A stretch of 61,612 nt of DNA from Chloroflexaceae bacterium. Lineage in GTDB: Bacteria; Chloroflexota; Chloroflexia; Chloroflexales; Chloroflexaceae. The notes beneath the pieces are model-generated. The model made no database searches, was not told where the DNA came from, and saw nothing but the letters and a program-made list of their open reading frames with translations. The stretch covers positions 1-61,612 of the forward strand of contig JANQID010000109.1 in the NCBI GenBank assembly GCA_028282325.1. Direction: 5' to 3'. Position numbers and translations under genes: made by a program. Shown piece after piece: positions 45,012 through 53,800 of the stretch (position 1 is its first letter; the number at the start of each line of letters is the position of its first letter).

Positions 45012-45740
45012 TTAGCCTTCCCGGAAAGTTATCAGCAAGCCGCCCAGCGAGATCGTATCTCCATCGCGCAACGCTACCTCGCTGATCTGCTCGTCGTTGA
45101 CGCAGGTGCCGTTGGTGCTGCCCAGGTCGGTCAGCCAGAAGCGCCGGTTTTTGTAGCGAAGTTGCGCATGGTGACGCGACACCCGCGTATCGTCCAGAAT
45201 AACGTCGTTGTTCAAGCCGCGCCCCAGCGTCACCGTCGTGCTTTCAATCGGGATAGGATGCGGCCCATCGGTTGTCTGAAGCAGCAACAGCGCGTGGTGT
45301 GTCGTCTGTTGCGGAGCCTGCAAGTGCGCGGCTGCCGACATCACCTGTGTCGATTCGGCGCGACCTTCCTGAACGCCGACTGTCTCAGCGACAACCTGGA
45401 TCGTATGGCTCGGCACGGCAGGATCCTCGACCAGTTGCACCCGCGGATGTTCGAGCATCGTAAAGTCGCGTTCGCCGGCCAGCTCACTCAGATACGTCGC
45501 CATTTCACGTTCAATATCGGTCAGCATTGGTTGAAAGGCGCTGAAATCCTTCGGGTTCAAATAGGCTCGATAGACGTTGGGCACGATCACCCGGCGCACG
45601 CCGATAGTCTGATGGCTTTCCATCGCCCGCTCCAGGCGTTTGGCGATCTCGGCGGGCTGCACGGGGCTGCGAAAGAAGCGCGCCACCGATCCTTCAACCA
45701 TGTTTTCCATAAACTGCTCGAAGCGGCTCAAGGCTGACAT
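45012..45740 (-). CDS. FhaA-like protein: DUF3662 plus FHA domain
   Basis: 242 residues. The N-terminal DUF3662 domain (SRFEQFMENMVEGSVARFF, PAEIAKRLERAMESH, VIVPNVYRAYLNPKDF) is typical of FhaA, and the C-terminal FHA domain has TLGRGLNNDVILDD, SRHHAQL and GSTNGTCVN. In actinobacteria FhaA is a target of PASTA-type Ser/Thr kinases controlling the cell envelope. No kinase or phosphatase gene lies in this window. Confidence 0.9.
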   Translation of the reverse strand: MSALSRFEQFMENMVEGSVARFFRSPVQPAEIAKRLERAMESHQTIGVRRVIVPNVYRAYLNPKDFSAFQPMLTDIEREMATYLSELAGERDFTMLEHPRVQLVEDPAVPSHTIQVVAETVGVQEGRAESTQVMSAAAHLQAPQQTTHHALLLLQTTDGPHPIPIESTTVTLGRGLNNDVILDDTRVSRHHAQLRYKNRRFWLTDLGSTNGTCVNDEQISEVALRDGDTISLGGLLITFREG

Positions 45741-45770
45741 CGTGGACTGTCCCTTCTGTTCGCGTTCTAT

Positions 45771-46439
45771 TTATATCGCTTTCCGCACCGGTTCGCCAAG
45801 ATAGATCGGCTCCAATCGGGCGAGGTCATCACGTTCGCCGACAAGAAAGCGTTGCCAGGCCAATTCAGCCAGAAAACCGGGACGACGCAAATTGGCGGCC
45901 GGACTCGGGAAGAGCGCGGCATCGCCCAGCGCTTGGCGCAACTGGCGTTGCACATCCGCGTCCACATCGCCGCAGAACAGCGTCGATCCGTCAATGGCAG
46001 CACACAGGTCTTCCAGCGTCATGCGGCGATCAGCGCTCTGTCGTTCCGGCGATTCATACGGCAAGAACCCCGCCGTGGCGAAATGGCCACGCCCCAGGCG
46101 GATCAACGGATAGACCGGCAGCGTCGGATGGCGATGCTGAAAGGCCAACGCATCAAGTGTGCCGACGCCCAGCAGCGCCAAGCCGCCCGCCAGGGCCATG
46201 CCTTTCGCAATGCTCATTCCCGTACGCAATCCGCTCCACGAACCAGGGCCCAGCGCAACCGCGATCGCTTTGACATCGCCGCGATCGCGACCGATGTGGC
46301 GCAGAAGCACGTGAAGCTGAGGCAACACCTGCGCCGTATGGTTACGACCGGAGAGCCAGACGCTTTCGCCCAACAGCCCTTCCTCGTCATAGCATGCAAT
46401 TCCGGTCAATGTTGTCGATGTATCAATAGCAAGCAGCAT
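45771..46439 (-). CDS. tsaB: tRNA t6A biosynthesis protein TsaB
   Basis: 222 residues, ASKHA-fold partner of TsaD in threonylcarbamoylation of A37 in ANN-decoding tRNAs. It starts MLLAIDTSTTLTGIACYDE and shows HTAQVLPQLHVLL and the hallmark GPGSWSGLRTGMSIAKGMAL. Followed by a C-terminal acyltransferase-like part less conserved here. Lies 50 bases after tsaE on the same strand, a common pairing. Confidence 0.93.
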   Translation of the reverse strand: MLLAIDTSTTLTGIACYDEEGLLGESVWLSGRNHTAQVLPQLHVLLRHIGRDRGDVKAIAVALGPGSWSGLRTGMSIAKGMALAGGLALLGVGTLDALAFQHRHPTLPVYPLIRLGRGHFATAGFLPYESPERQSADRRMTLEDLCAAIDGSTLFCGDVDADVQRQLRQALGDAALFPSPAANLRRPGFLAELAWQRFLVGERDDLARLEPIYLGEPVRKAI

Positions 46440-46490
46440 AGCGCTCTTTACAACGCACGAAAGCGATAGGGCGCACGTTCAGACAGATGT

Positions 46491-47015
46491 TTAGCCGAAC
46501 GCTTCGTCTTTGAAAGCGTTGACAAGCTGCTGATAGCGCACGCCATGGGGAACAAAGCGCAACACCCGCTTGGTCTCAGCCAGATGCTGCATATAGATGG
46601 TCAGATGATCGGCGGGCAGCCACTCCTCGGCACGCTCGGCCCATTCGATCAGGCAAACGCCCTGGCTTTCCCAAAGCTCCTCCAGACCAATACCGGCCAG
46701 TTCATGGGGATCATCAATGCGATACAGATCCACATGATAGATGGTTAATTTACGCGGGTGCGCTTGCGTCTGATATTCGTTGATTAATACGAAACTGGGG
46801 CTGGTAACAAGATCAGACGAACCCAACCCACGTACAGCGCCTTTAACCAGATGGGTCTTGCCAACGCCAAAATCACCCATCAGCAACAGCACATCACCAG
46901 GCGCAACAAGCTCGCCTAAACGCTGGCCAATACGCTCGGTCTGCGCCGGACTATGGCTAATAAAGTCCAGCATATGCGGTGTCTGGGTGGCAGGCAAGGT
47001 CGGCTGCTTCTTCAT
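46491..47015 (-). CDS. tsaE: tRNA t6A biosynthesis ATPase TsaE
   Basis: 174 residues with a P-loop GDFGVGKTHLVKGAVRGLG, TSPSFVLINEY, IYHVDLYRI and GLEELWESQGVCLIEWAERA, all diagnostic of TsaE (YjeE). It drives turnover of the TsaBD complex. The N-terminal 14 residues are poorly conserved, so the internal ATG of MLDFISHS could be the real start. Confidence 0.93.
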   Translation of the reverse strand: MKKQPTLPATQTPHMLDFISHSPAQTERIGQRLGELVAPGDVLLLMGDFGVGKTHLVKGAVRGLGSSDLVTSPSFVLINEYQTQAHPRKLTIYHVDLYRIDDPHELAGIGLEELWESQGVCLIEWAERAEEWLPADHLTIYMQHLAETKRVLRFVPHGVRYQQLVNAFKDEAFG

Positions 47016-47072
47016 GGCGCTGGTATTGTAGCATAAGGCCAGGCGACAGGGAATAGAGGATAGGAACCAACT

Positions 47073-47582
47073 TTACCCATGGTGAGATGTGTACGCAGGG
47101 AGCATAATCGGCGCATCAGGAATGTCGCCATCAAGCAGAGGGCCGAGGAGTCGGGGCAGATCAGGCGGCAAAAACAGCGCATCCGACTGAGCCATTTCGG
47201 GCAACGACCACCAGCGTAACGCACGATGCGTCTGCTGCTCATAGGACAACAAACCGGTTGGATTTATGTCGCCCGGCGCAACCGATGCCAGATAAAACCG
47301 CTCACGCAGGCGCAAACGCTCATCCGGAAAGCGCAGCACACGTTCATAACTCCAGACCCATGGCCCCAGCGACTCGATCCGCAGGCCGGTCTCTTCGCAT
47401 AATTCACGCCCGGCGGCGTCTTCAAAGCTCTCGTTAGCTTCCAGACCGCCGCCGGGTGTCACCCAATAGGCAAGCAGGTCGGGGCGATTTTCGTGCAGGG
47501 AGATGCCATCATCAATGTTGATCAAGAGGACGCGCTGAAGTTGATCAATGACCAGTAGGCGAACCGTGTCACACACACGCAC
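47073..47582 (-). CDS. Nudix hydrolase
   Basis: 169 residues. The Nudix box is intact: GGGLEANESFEDAAGRELCE then ETGL, with GX5EX7REUXEEXGU spacing. The N-terminal VRLLVIDQLQRVLLINIDDG is the usual first strand. The start is GTG. Substrate is unknown; the family includes (d)NTP, ADP-ribose and other nucleotide-X hydrolases. Confidence 0.9.
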   Translation of the reverse strand: MRVCDTVRLLVIDQLQRVLLINIDDGISLHENRPDLLAYWVTPGGGLEANESFEDAAGRELCEETGLRIESLGPWVWSYERVLRFPDERLRLRERFYLASVAPGDINPTGLLSYEQQTHRALRWWSLPEMAQSDALFLPPDLPRLLGPLLDGDIPDAPIMLPAYTSHHG

Positions 47583-47648
47583 AGCTATCTCCAGACGAAC
47601 CTACCGGCCATAGTGATTGTTCGCTCATACTTTGGACAACGCACATTT

Positions 47649-48758
47649 TCAAGATAGAAGGAACGCGCGCAACGCCTCATGATAAGCGTCCGGCTGCTCC
47701 AACATCGGAAAGTGGCCACATGCGTCGATAGTGACAAGCTGGCTATTGGGAAGATGCGATTGCGCCGTGGTGACTTCAGCGGAAGGGGTAAAACGATCGC
47801 CGCGTCCTGCGAGCAGCAATGTCAGCGCACGCACATCGCGCAACTTTTCAACCACCGCCGGATCACTGGTACTGTCAACGTAAGAAAGATACGTACGCGG
47901 ATCAGCGCTTGCCATCTCTGCAACAATCTCGCGCCACTGATCGGCATCGGAGGGAGCATGGCTGAGCAACCAGGCTGACACTGTTTGCACAAATGGCGGC
48001 GATTGCATCACCAGCTTCGTCCACGGTTGCCACAGATTGATCCAGGGGCGCCAGAGACCAACCGTATAATTGAGCGACCGCTGGTTTAACCATGCTGGCA
48101 ATCGCTCGGTAGCCATATGCCGCACGCCAAACGCTGTGAGCATCAAACTCCTCACACGTTCCGGATGCTGGGCAGCCAGATGCGTAGCAATAACTGCACC
48201 CAGGGAGAGGCCGCTGAGATCGAACTGATCGAGGCCAAGCGCATCAGCAAATGCCAGCACGACGTCCGCCATCGCGCCAATCGATGGCGTATCATGCAAG
48301 GGCGGCGAGGCGCCGAACCCGGGCATATCGAGCGCATAGCAACAACGCACATCGGAAAAGTGCTCCAACGTGCCAAGCCACACGCGCGAGGAGACCCCCC
48401 AACCGTGGATCAACAACAGCGCCGGGCCGCTCCCGGCTTGTCGATACGCAATCTTGCCCTGAGGAAGGTCGATTTGCTGGAGAGTTGACGACCTGAGCGC
48501 ACTACCATCGCTGCGCGGTTCATCTGGTACCGACTGCATATTGGCAGGAGTCGACGCCTCGACAGCAGACTCAGCATTGACCGAAAGGCGCATCCCTTTG
48601 CCGCGCCGGGCTGGCTGATCCAAACGCACGCCGGGCGATGTCGCCTCGTTTGCGCCAGCTACATCTGACCCGACTGAAAGGCGCATCCCCTTTCCCCGCC
48701 GGATGTTATCCGACAATCCAGCCTTATTTTGTGCGTCCGGCTTTTGCTTGTTAGCCAT
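47649..48758 (-). CDS. Alpha/beta hydrolase with N-terminal duplicated RRGKGMRLSV motif
   Basis: 369 residues. Residues about 95-369 are a complete alpha/beta hydrolase: oxyanion HGWGVSSRVW, nucleophile GLSLG (Ser), Asp in AGRGDRFTP and His in CGHFPMLEQ. The N-terminal 90 residues are polar and disordered-looking, with two exact copies of RRGKGMRLSV (20-29 and 51-60). The ATG overlaps the ParA stop (ATGGCTAA), so the two are translationally coupled. The motif resembles the ParA-activating N-terminus of ParB (RRGLGRGLS type). The start far upstream in frame is not used because it would lie within parA. Confidence 0.88.
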   Translation of the reverse strand: MANKQKPDAQNKAGLSDNIRRGKGMRLSVGSDVAGANEATSPGVRLDQPARRGKGMRLSVNAESAVEASTPANMQSVPDEPRSDGSALRSSTLQQIDLPQGKIAYRQAGSGPALLLIHGWGVSSRVWLGTLEHFSDVRCCYALDMPGFGASPPLHDTPSIGAMADVVLAFADALGLDQFDLSGLSLGAVIATHLAAQHPERVRSLMLTAFGVRHMATERLPAWLNQRSLNYTVGLWRPWINLWQPWTKLVMQSPPFVQTVSAWLLSHAPSDADQWREIVAEMASADPRTYLSYVDSTSDPAVVEKLRDVRALTLLLAGRGDRFTPSAEVTTAQSHLPNSQLVTIDACGHFPMLEQPDAYHEALRAFLLS

Positions 48759-49512
48759 AGCGCACCTCCAGTTCCGTAGCAAGGGCGGAGTAGGCCACCG
48801 CACCCGCGCTGTTTGGGGCATAACGACTGATCGGCGTTCCCGCAGTCGGCGCCTCTGCCAGCTTGACATTCATCGGTATCACGGTCTCAAATACCAGATC
48901 ACCATACTGACCACGAATTTGCTGCTCAATTTGCTGGGAGAGGTTCGTACGCCGATCGGCAAGTGTGAGGACAATGCCGCCAATGGCCAGCCGGGGGTGG
49001 ATCTCCCGCACGAGGCTGATCGTCTCTTCAAGCTGCGGCATCGCCTTCAGAGCATAGGCATGAAGTTGCAACGGCACCAACACGGCATCAGACACGGCCA
49101 ACGCGTTGAGCGAGAAAATGCCCAGGCTAGGCGGCGGATCGATCAAAATGTAATCATAGATGTCGCGCTCGTCGCGCAGCGCTTTACGCAGCAACAACTC
49201 GCGCCCCACCTTGCCTGCGAGTTCCAGTTCGGCGCCGGCTAATGCAAGCGATGCCGGTATCAAATCCAGCCCGGCATCAGTCTCTACCATAGCGAACTTA
49301 GCGCCACGATCTGGATTCAACAACACCTCATAGACGCTATATTCCAACTCTGAAGGATCAATGCCCAATCCTTGCGTCAGGTTCGCCTGCGGATCGAGAT
49401 CGATGAGCAGGACACGTCGTCCTCGTTCAGCCAGTACGCTGCCTAAGCTCAGCGTTGTGGTAGTTTTGCCGACCCCGCCCTTTTGCATCGCCAGAGCGAG
49501 AATAACACCCAT
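48751..49512 (-). CDS. ParA-family ATPase
   Basis: 253 residues, a Soj/ParA-type deviant Walker ATPase. The P-loop is MQKGGVGKTTTTLSLG, with LLIDLDPQANLTQGLG, DYILIDPPPSLG and VIPMNVKLAEAPTAGTPI. The start is taken at MGVILA, preceded by GGAGG. No parB gene or parS site is recognised beside it, so it may position a cargo other than the chromosome. It is coupled to the downstream hydrolase gene. Confidence 0.93.
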   Translation of the reverse strand: MGVILALAMQKGGVGKTTTTLSLGSVLAERGRRVLLIDLDPQANLTQGLGIDPSELEYSVYEVLLNPDRGAKFAMVETDAGLDLIPASLALAGAELELAGKVGRELLLRKALRDERDIYDYILIDPPPSLGIFSLNALAVSDAVLVPLQLHAYALKAMPQLEETISLVREIHPRLAIGGIVLTLADRRTNLSQQIEQQIRGQYGDLVFETVIPMNVKLAEAPTAGTPISRYAPNSAGAVAYSALATELEVRYG

Positions 49513-49687
49513 ATCGACCTCCGGCTGAGGCATTTTACTGGCTACAACACATGTTTATTGGCTTCATGAATTCAGGGTCGATTATAACACCGATTGAGGA
49601 AGCGTGCGCGAGCAAAAAACGGCACTCTCAAGTGGCGCAAGCAATATCTCGACATCATCGTCGGACAAGCTTACGCCCCTCCGTCAC

Positions 49688-50401
49688 TTAATTAAACACA
49701 ATCTTCTCCGGCGCTTCAAGTTGGATTTGCAACTCATCATAGAAACGCATCATCAACGGTTGATGGGAGACATCCGTCTCGGCCAACGGGCGAATCGACG
49801 GATGGTCGCCGAACTCCAGCTTCGCGCCGCCAAACTTGATGCTGCCGTAGGTATTCGCTTCACAGCGCATAACCCCGTGGAGCAGATCGCCGTTGCGCCA
49901 GCTATACGTCTCAATGTTCATTCCGCGTTTGCCTTCGCGACAAGGCCGTTCAGCTTCCATACGCAGCAACGCCTGACCATCGAGATAAATCTCGCCGATA
50001 ACCTTCTTTTCTTCTTCGATGGTTTTCACTTCAGCCAACGTACGCGGTAAGCCCCACAGGTCGCTGCCAACTTTCTGCGCCTCAGCGTCACTGACAGGCA
50101 TATGCAAAACATATGCCGGATAGCGATTCGCCGAGAGCAATTTCATAAGGGTAAATGTTGGCGTCGTCGGTTCGGGGATAGCCATTAACGCTGCGGTCGC
50201 CTCGGCGAAAACGCCGAATGGACTCTCGCGATACAGGCCAATACTGACTGCCAACACAGCCTGACCCGGCAACACCTCGACCAGATTCAGCGGAACACCC
50301 TCCGGCAGCAGCTTGCGCGCATGGCTCACCGAAAGAGTATAAGCAGCATTGACGCATAGCGCATTGTTGAAACACAACGGCAATTCGTACTGGCGCTCCA
50401 T
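49688..50401 (-). CDS. Acetoacetate decarboxylase-like protein with Schiff-base lysine replaced by Arg
   Basis: 237 residues following the acetoacetate decarboxylase superfamily: VEVLPGQAVLAVSIGLYRES, AYVLHMPVSDAEAQKVGSDLWGLPR, and a second half with KFGGAKLEFGDHPSIRPL. In active decarboxylases the segment reads GxPKK with the first Lys forming the Schiff base; here it is GLPRT (Arg120, Thr121). Decarboxylation is unlikely; a binding role or another reaction is possible. GGGGAGG just before the ATG is a strong ribosome site. Confidence 0.72.
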   Translation of the reverse strand: MERQYELPLCFNNALCVNAAYTLSVSHARKLLPEGVPLNLVEVLPGQAVLAVSIGLYRESPFGVFAEATAALMAIPEPTTPTFTLMKLLSANRYPAYVLHMPVSDAEAQKVGSDLWGLPRTLAEVKTIEEEKKVIGEIYLDGQALLRMEAERPCREGKRGMNIETYSWRNGDLLHGVMRCEANTYGSIKFGGAKLEFGDHPSIRPLAETDVSHQPLMMRFYDELQIQLEAPEKIVFN

Positions 50402-50803
50402 AACCCTCCCCTTTGATAGAAATGGCTTGTATTGGCGGCGACCGTCTCACGGCGCCCCCTATGATAGCATAATGTTTTGATTTGGCGAATAGAGATGCTC
50501 CAGCCGTTTATACGGTCAAAGGCAAAACACGCATCATCGTACGCTATATTTACGTAGCCATACACCCGTATCTTAATAGAGCGATCAAAGATTGAAGACA
50601 GGCATTGGCGTAGTGCAGCAGTCATGTTGCCGGAGGCACGGAAGCTATGCTCTTGTATGTCAGAGGTTACCCAACTCTGCGTGATCGCTCCAGGAGTGGT
50701 TGCCTTGCCTTTGCGCTTTGGCTATAATGAAGACTCCCTGAAGGTGGATCTATCCACTATAGCCAGCGCACATTGAGAAAGCGCAACGTAGTCAGGATGG
50801 CTC
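50402..50803. promoter_or_regulatory. Divergent intergenic region before the cyclase gene
   Basis: About 400 bases between two divergent starts. It should hold promoters for both genes. I see no convincing gene or strong palindrome; an AGGA lies about eight bases before the cyclase ATG. Confidence 0.4.
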
Positions 50804-53800
50804 ATGGCCCGCACCCTCAAAGATCAAGCAACGTTCTCATACGCTGGCGGACTATCGGAGAAGGTGTTGCAACATTATCTCCCATCTGATCTTGCTAAAA
50901 GGTTGTGTCGTGCAGAACCCGAGGCGCGCACGTTCGTCGAAGCTTACGCCCATTTGTCGAGCGCTCGCTATGCAGTAAGCACGTATCTCCCGCATCATTT
51001 GATCGCTCGTCAGATTACAACACATGAGAGCGGCCCCTGGTTAGAATGGGTCGAAGGTTCATTACTTTTCGCCGATGTCAGCGGTTCAACAGCCCTGGCC
51101 GAACGCCTTAGTACGCTGGGGCGTGAGGGTATCGAGATCGTCACCAGCGTGCTCAATGATTTCTTCGAGCCGATGATTCGGATCATCCAGCAGGCAAACG
51201 GCGATCTGTTGACCTTCGGCGGCGATGCACTGCTGGTACTGTTTAGTGGCCCCGATCATGCGCTCGTTGCAACACATACTGCACTTACCCTCCTTGATGA
51301 ATTATCTAACTTCGAGCGTTCAATTGCAGAGATCGGCGCCTTTCACTTGAGTATGCACATTGGCGTAGAAAGCGGGCGCGTCGCCTTGATCAGCGCCGGT
51401 CAATCCGATTCACCTCGGTACAGCGCAATGGGGTATACGGTGAATAACGTTGCGCGCGCGGAGGGTTATGGCAATCGCGGCGATCTGGTGGTCGGCCCAA
51501 ACACATGGGGCCAGATTTCAGCCAGCGCCGATGGCGAAGAGGTTGCGCCGGGTTATATGCACATCCGTACCCTCCACAACGCCCCATCCGCCGCAGCCGA
51601 GCTTCCTCAGATTGATTCGATGCACGCTCACACTTCGGAGGCGCTCTCGCTTGTTACTCAAGAGTTGGCGCAATTGAGCATCTATCTGCCGGAAGGTCTT
51701 CTGTCACGCATCCTGGCCGACCCGCAGCGACCCCGCATCGAGGCCGATCTACGCCCGGTAACTGTGCTGTTCGCCCAAATCATCGGGTTGGAGCCGCTGA
51801 TTGAAGCGTTGCCGCCGAATACCGCCGCCACTCTGGTCGATAGAGTTGTGCGCGCAATGCAAGATGCCGTCAAGCGTTTCGGTGGCGTAATCAACAAACT
51901 CGACCTGGCCGACGAGGGAAGTAAGCTGCTCGCCATTTTTGGCGCGCCCATAGCCTACGAAGACCATGCTGAACGCACCGCCCGCGCCGCGTTGGCAATG
52001 ATCGACGCATTGGCCGACGTACACAACGCACCTCGCAAAGATCTCGCTGATCAAACATCCTTACCGCTGGCAGATATTACCATACGCATCGGCATCAATA
52101 CCGGCAGCGTATTTGCCGGAAATGTCGGTTCCGCCGATCGCAAGGAATACACGGTGATGGGCGACGCCGTTAATGTGGCCGCCCGCGTGATGGGCCAGAC
52201 TGCCTGGGACGAAGTCTGGTGCAGCGAATCGACCGCCGCAAGTATCGACTCGCGATTGGAATTTGCCAACCGCGGCTATGTACGGGTCAGGGGTAAAAGT
52301 GAACCATTGCGACTGTTGAAACTGGTCGGCGAACGCGCGCAAACTGATCTCATCAAGCCCAATCAAGCGCCGTTGGTTGGTCGCCAGGCGGAATTGCAAC
52401 AGCTCCGCAGTTATCTGAAAGCAGTATCGGCAAGCCAGGGCCAGGTCGTTCGGATCAATGGCGAGGCCGGTCTCGGCAAAAGTCGCCTGGCCGCAGCATT
52501 GATCGAGCGTCCCCGCGCACAAGCGCTGCGTATCGTGCAAGTCACCTGCTTTTCGTTCCTCAACACTACGCCGTTCGCACCCTGGAGCGAAATTCTAAAA
52601 GAAATCTGTGACATCGCATCGGGAGATAGCCAATCATTGCGTGAAACCAAGCTGAAGGCAGCGCTGGCCCGACTGGGTGCTGATCAAACAGAATGGCTGC
52701 CATTGCTGGCCGATCTGATCCGCCTGGAGACTGCGGAGACGACGCTGACACGCGCGCTTGAACCGCAACAGCGCCAGATCCGCCGTTTTGAGTTGATCAC
52801 AGATTTGCTCTTCGCAGCAGCCCAAAACGCTCGGCATGCGCCCGCCGGGATGCTGCTTATCTTCGAGGATTTACATTGGGCCGACCAGGCATCGCTCGAT
52901 CTGTGGCAATATGTAGCGGCGCACATTGCCAAGGTTCCCCTCTATCTGCTGGGACTCCACCGGCCTCAACTCTCGTGGGGCCGCGGCGACCAGGGTGATG
53001 GCGCACATATAATCAACCTGGACGAGTTGCCGCCCGATGACAGCGACGCATTGCTGGAATCGCATCTGAACGGCGTCCAAATCCCGCCAGGCTTGCGCGA
53101 TCATATCATCAGACGAGCGGACGGTAACCCACTGTTCCTCGAAGAACTGGCGCGAGCCGTCGTCGCCCAGTTTCAGGCCGGTTCTGATACCGAAGCGCTC
53201 GATGTGCTGGCTGAACTGCCGGACAGTCTCAATGGCTTGTTGCTGGCGCGCATCGATCGGCTGAATGAAACCAGCCGCGCGTTGTTGCGCATTGCGGCGG
53301 TGATTGGTTTGCGCTTCCCGTTCGGCGTCTTGCAAGCGATCCATCCCGTTGATCAGCAAGCGCTGCTGCACGAATTGACCAACCTCGACGAGCAAACATT
53401 AACGCTGCTCGAACGTGAAATACCCGAACGCGTTCATACATTTCGCCATGCATTAGTGCAAGAAGTCGCGTATCAGAGCCTGCTGTATTCACGTCGGCGC
53501 GAATTGCATCGGCGCATCGGCGAATACCTCGCACGCCGCTACACCGATGATCTGATCGCACTTCAAACTTACTACGCACATTCCACAACCAGTTCCAGCC
53601 CGGTTCAGAGCAACCTCGATGACGTACCGTCGAACACAGCCAAAGCCAACACGTCGCTCCTGTTCTTGCTAGCGCATCACTATCGGCTGAGCGACGCGCC
53701 GGATCAAGCCATAACCTACTTGTTGCTGGCCGGGCATGCTGCCCGCGAAGCTTATGCCAACGATGAAGCGATCCAGCATTATCGTTGGGTCTTGGAGTTA

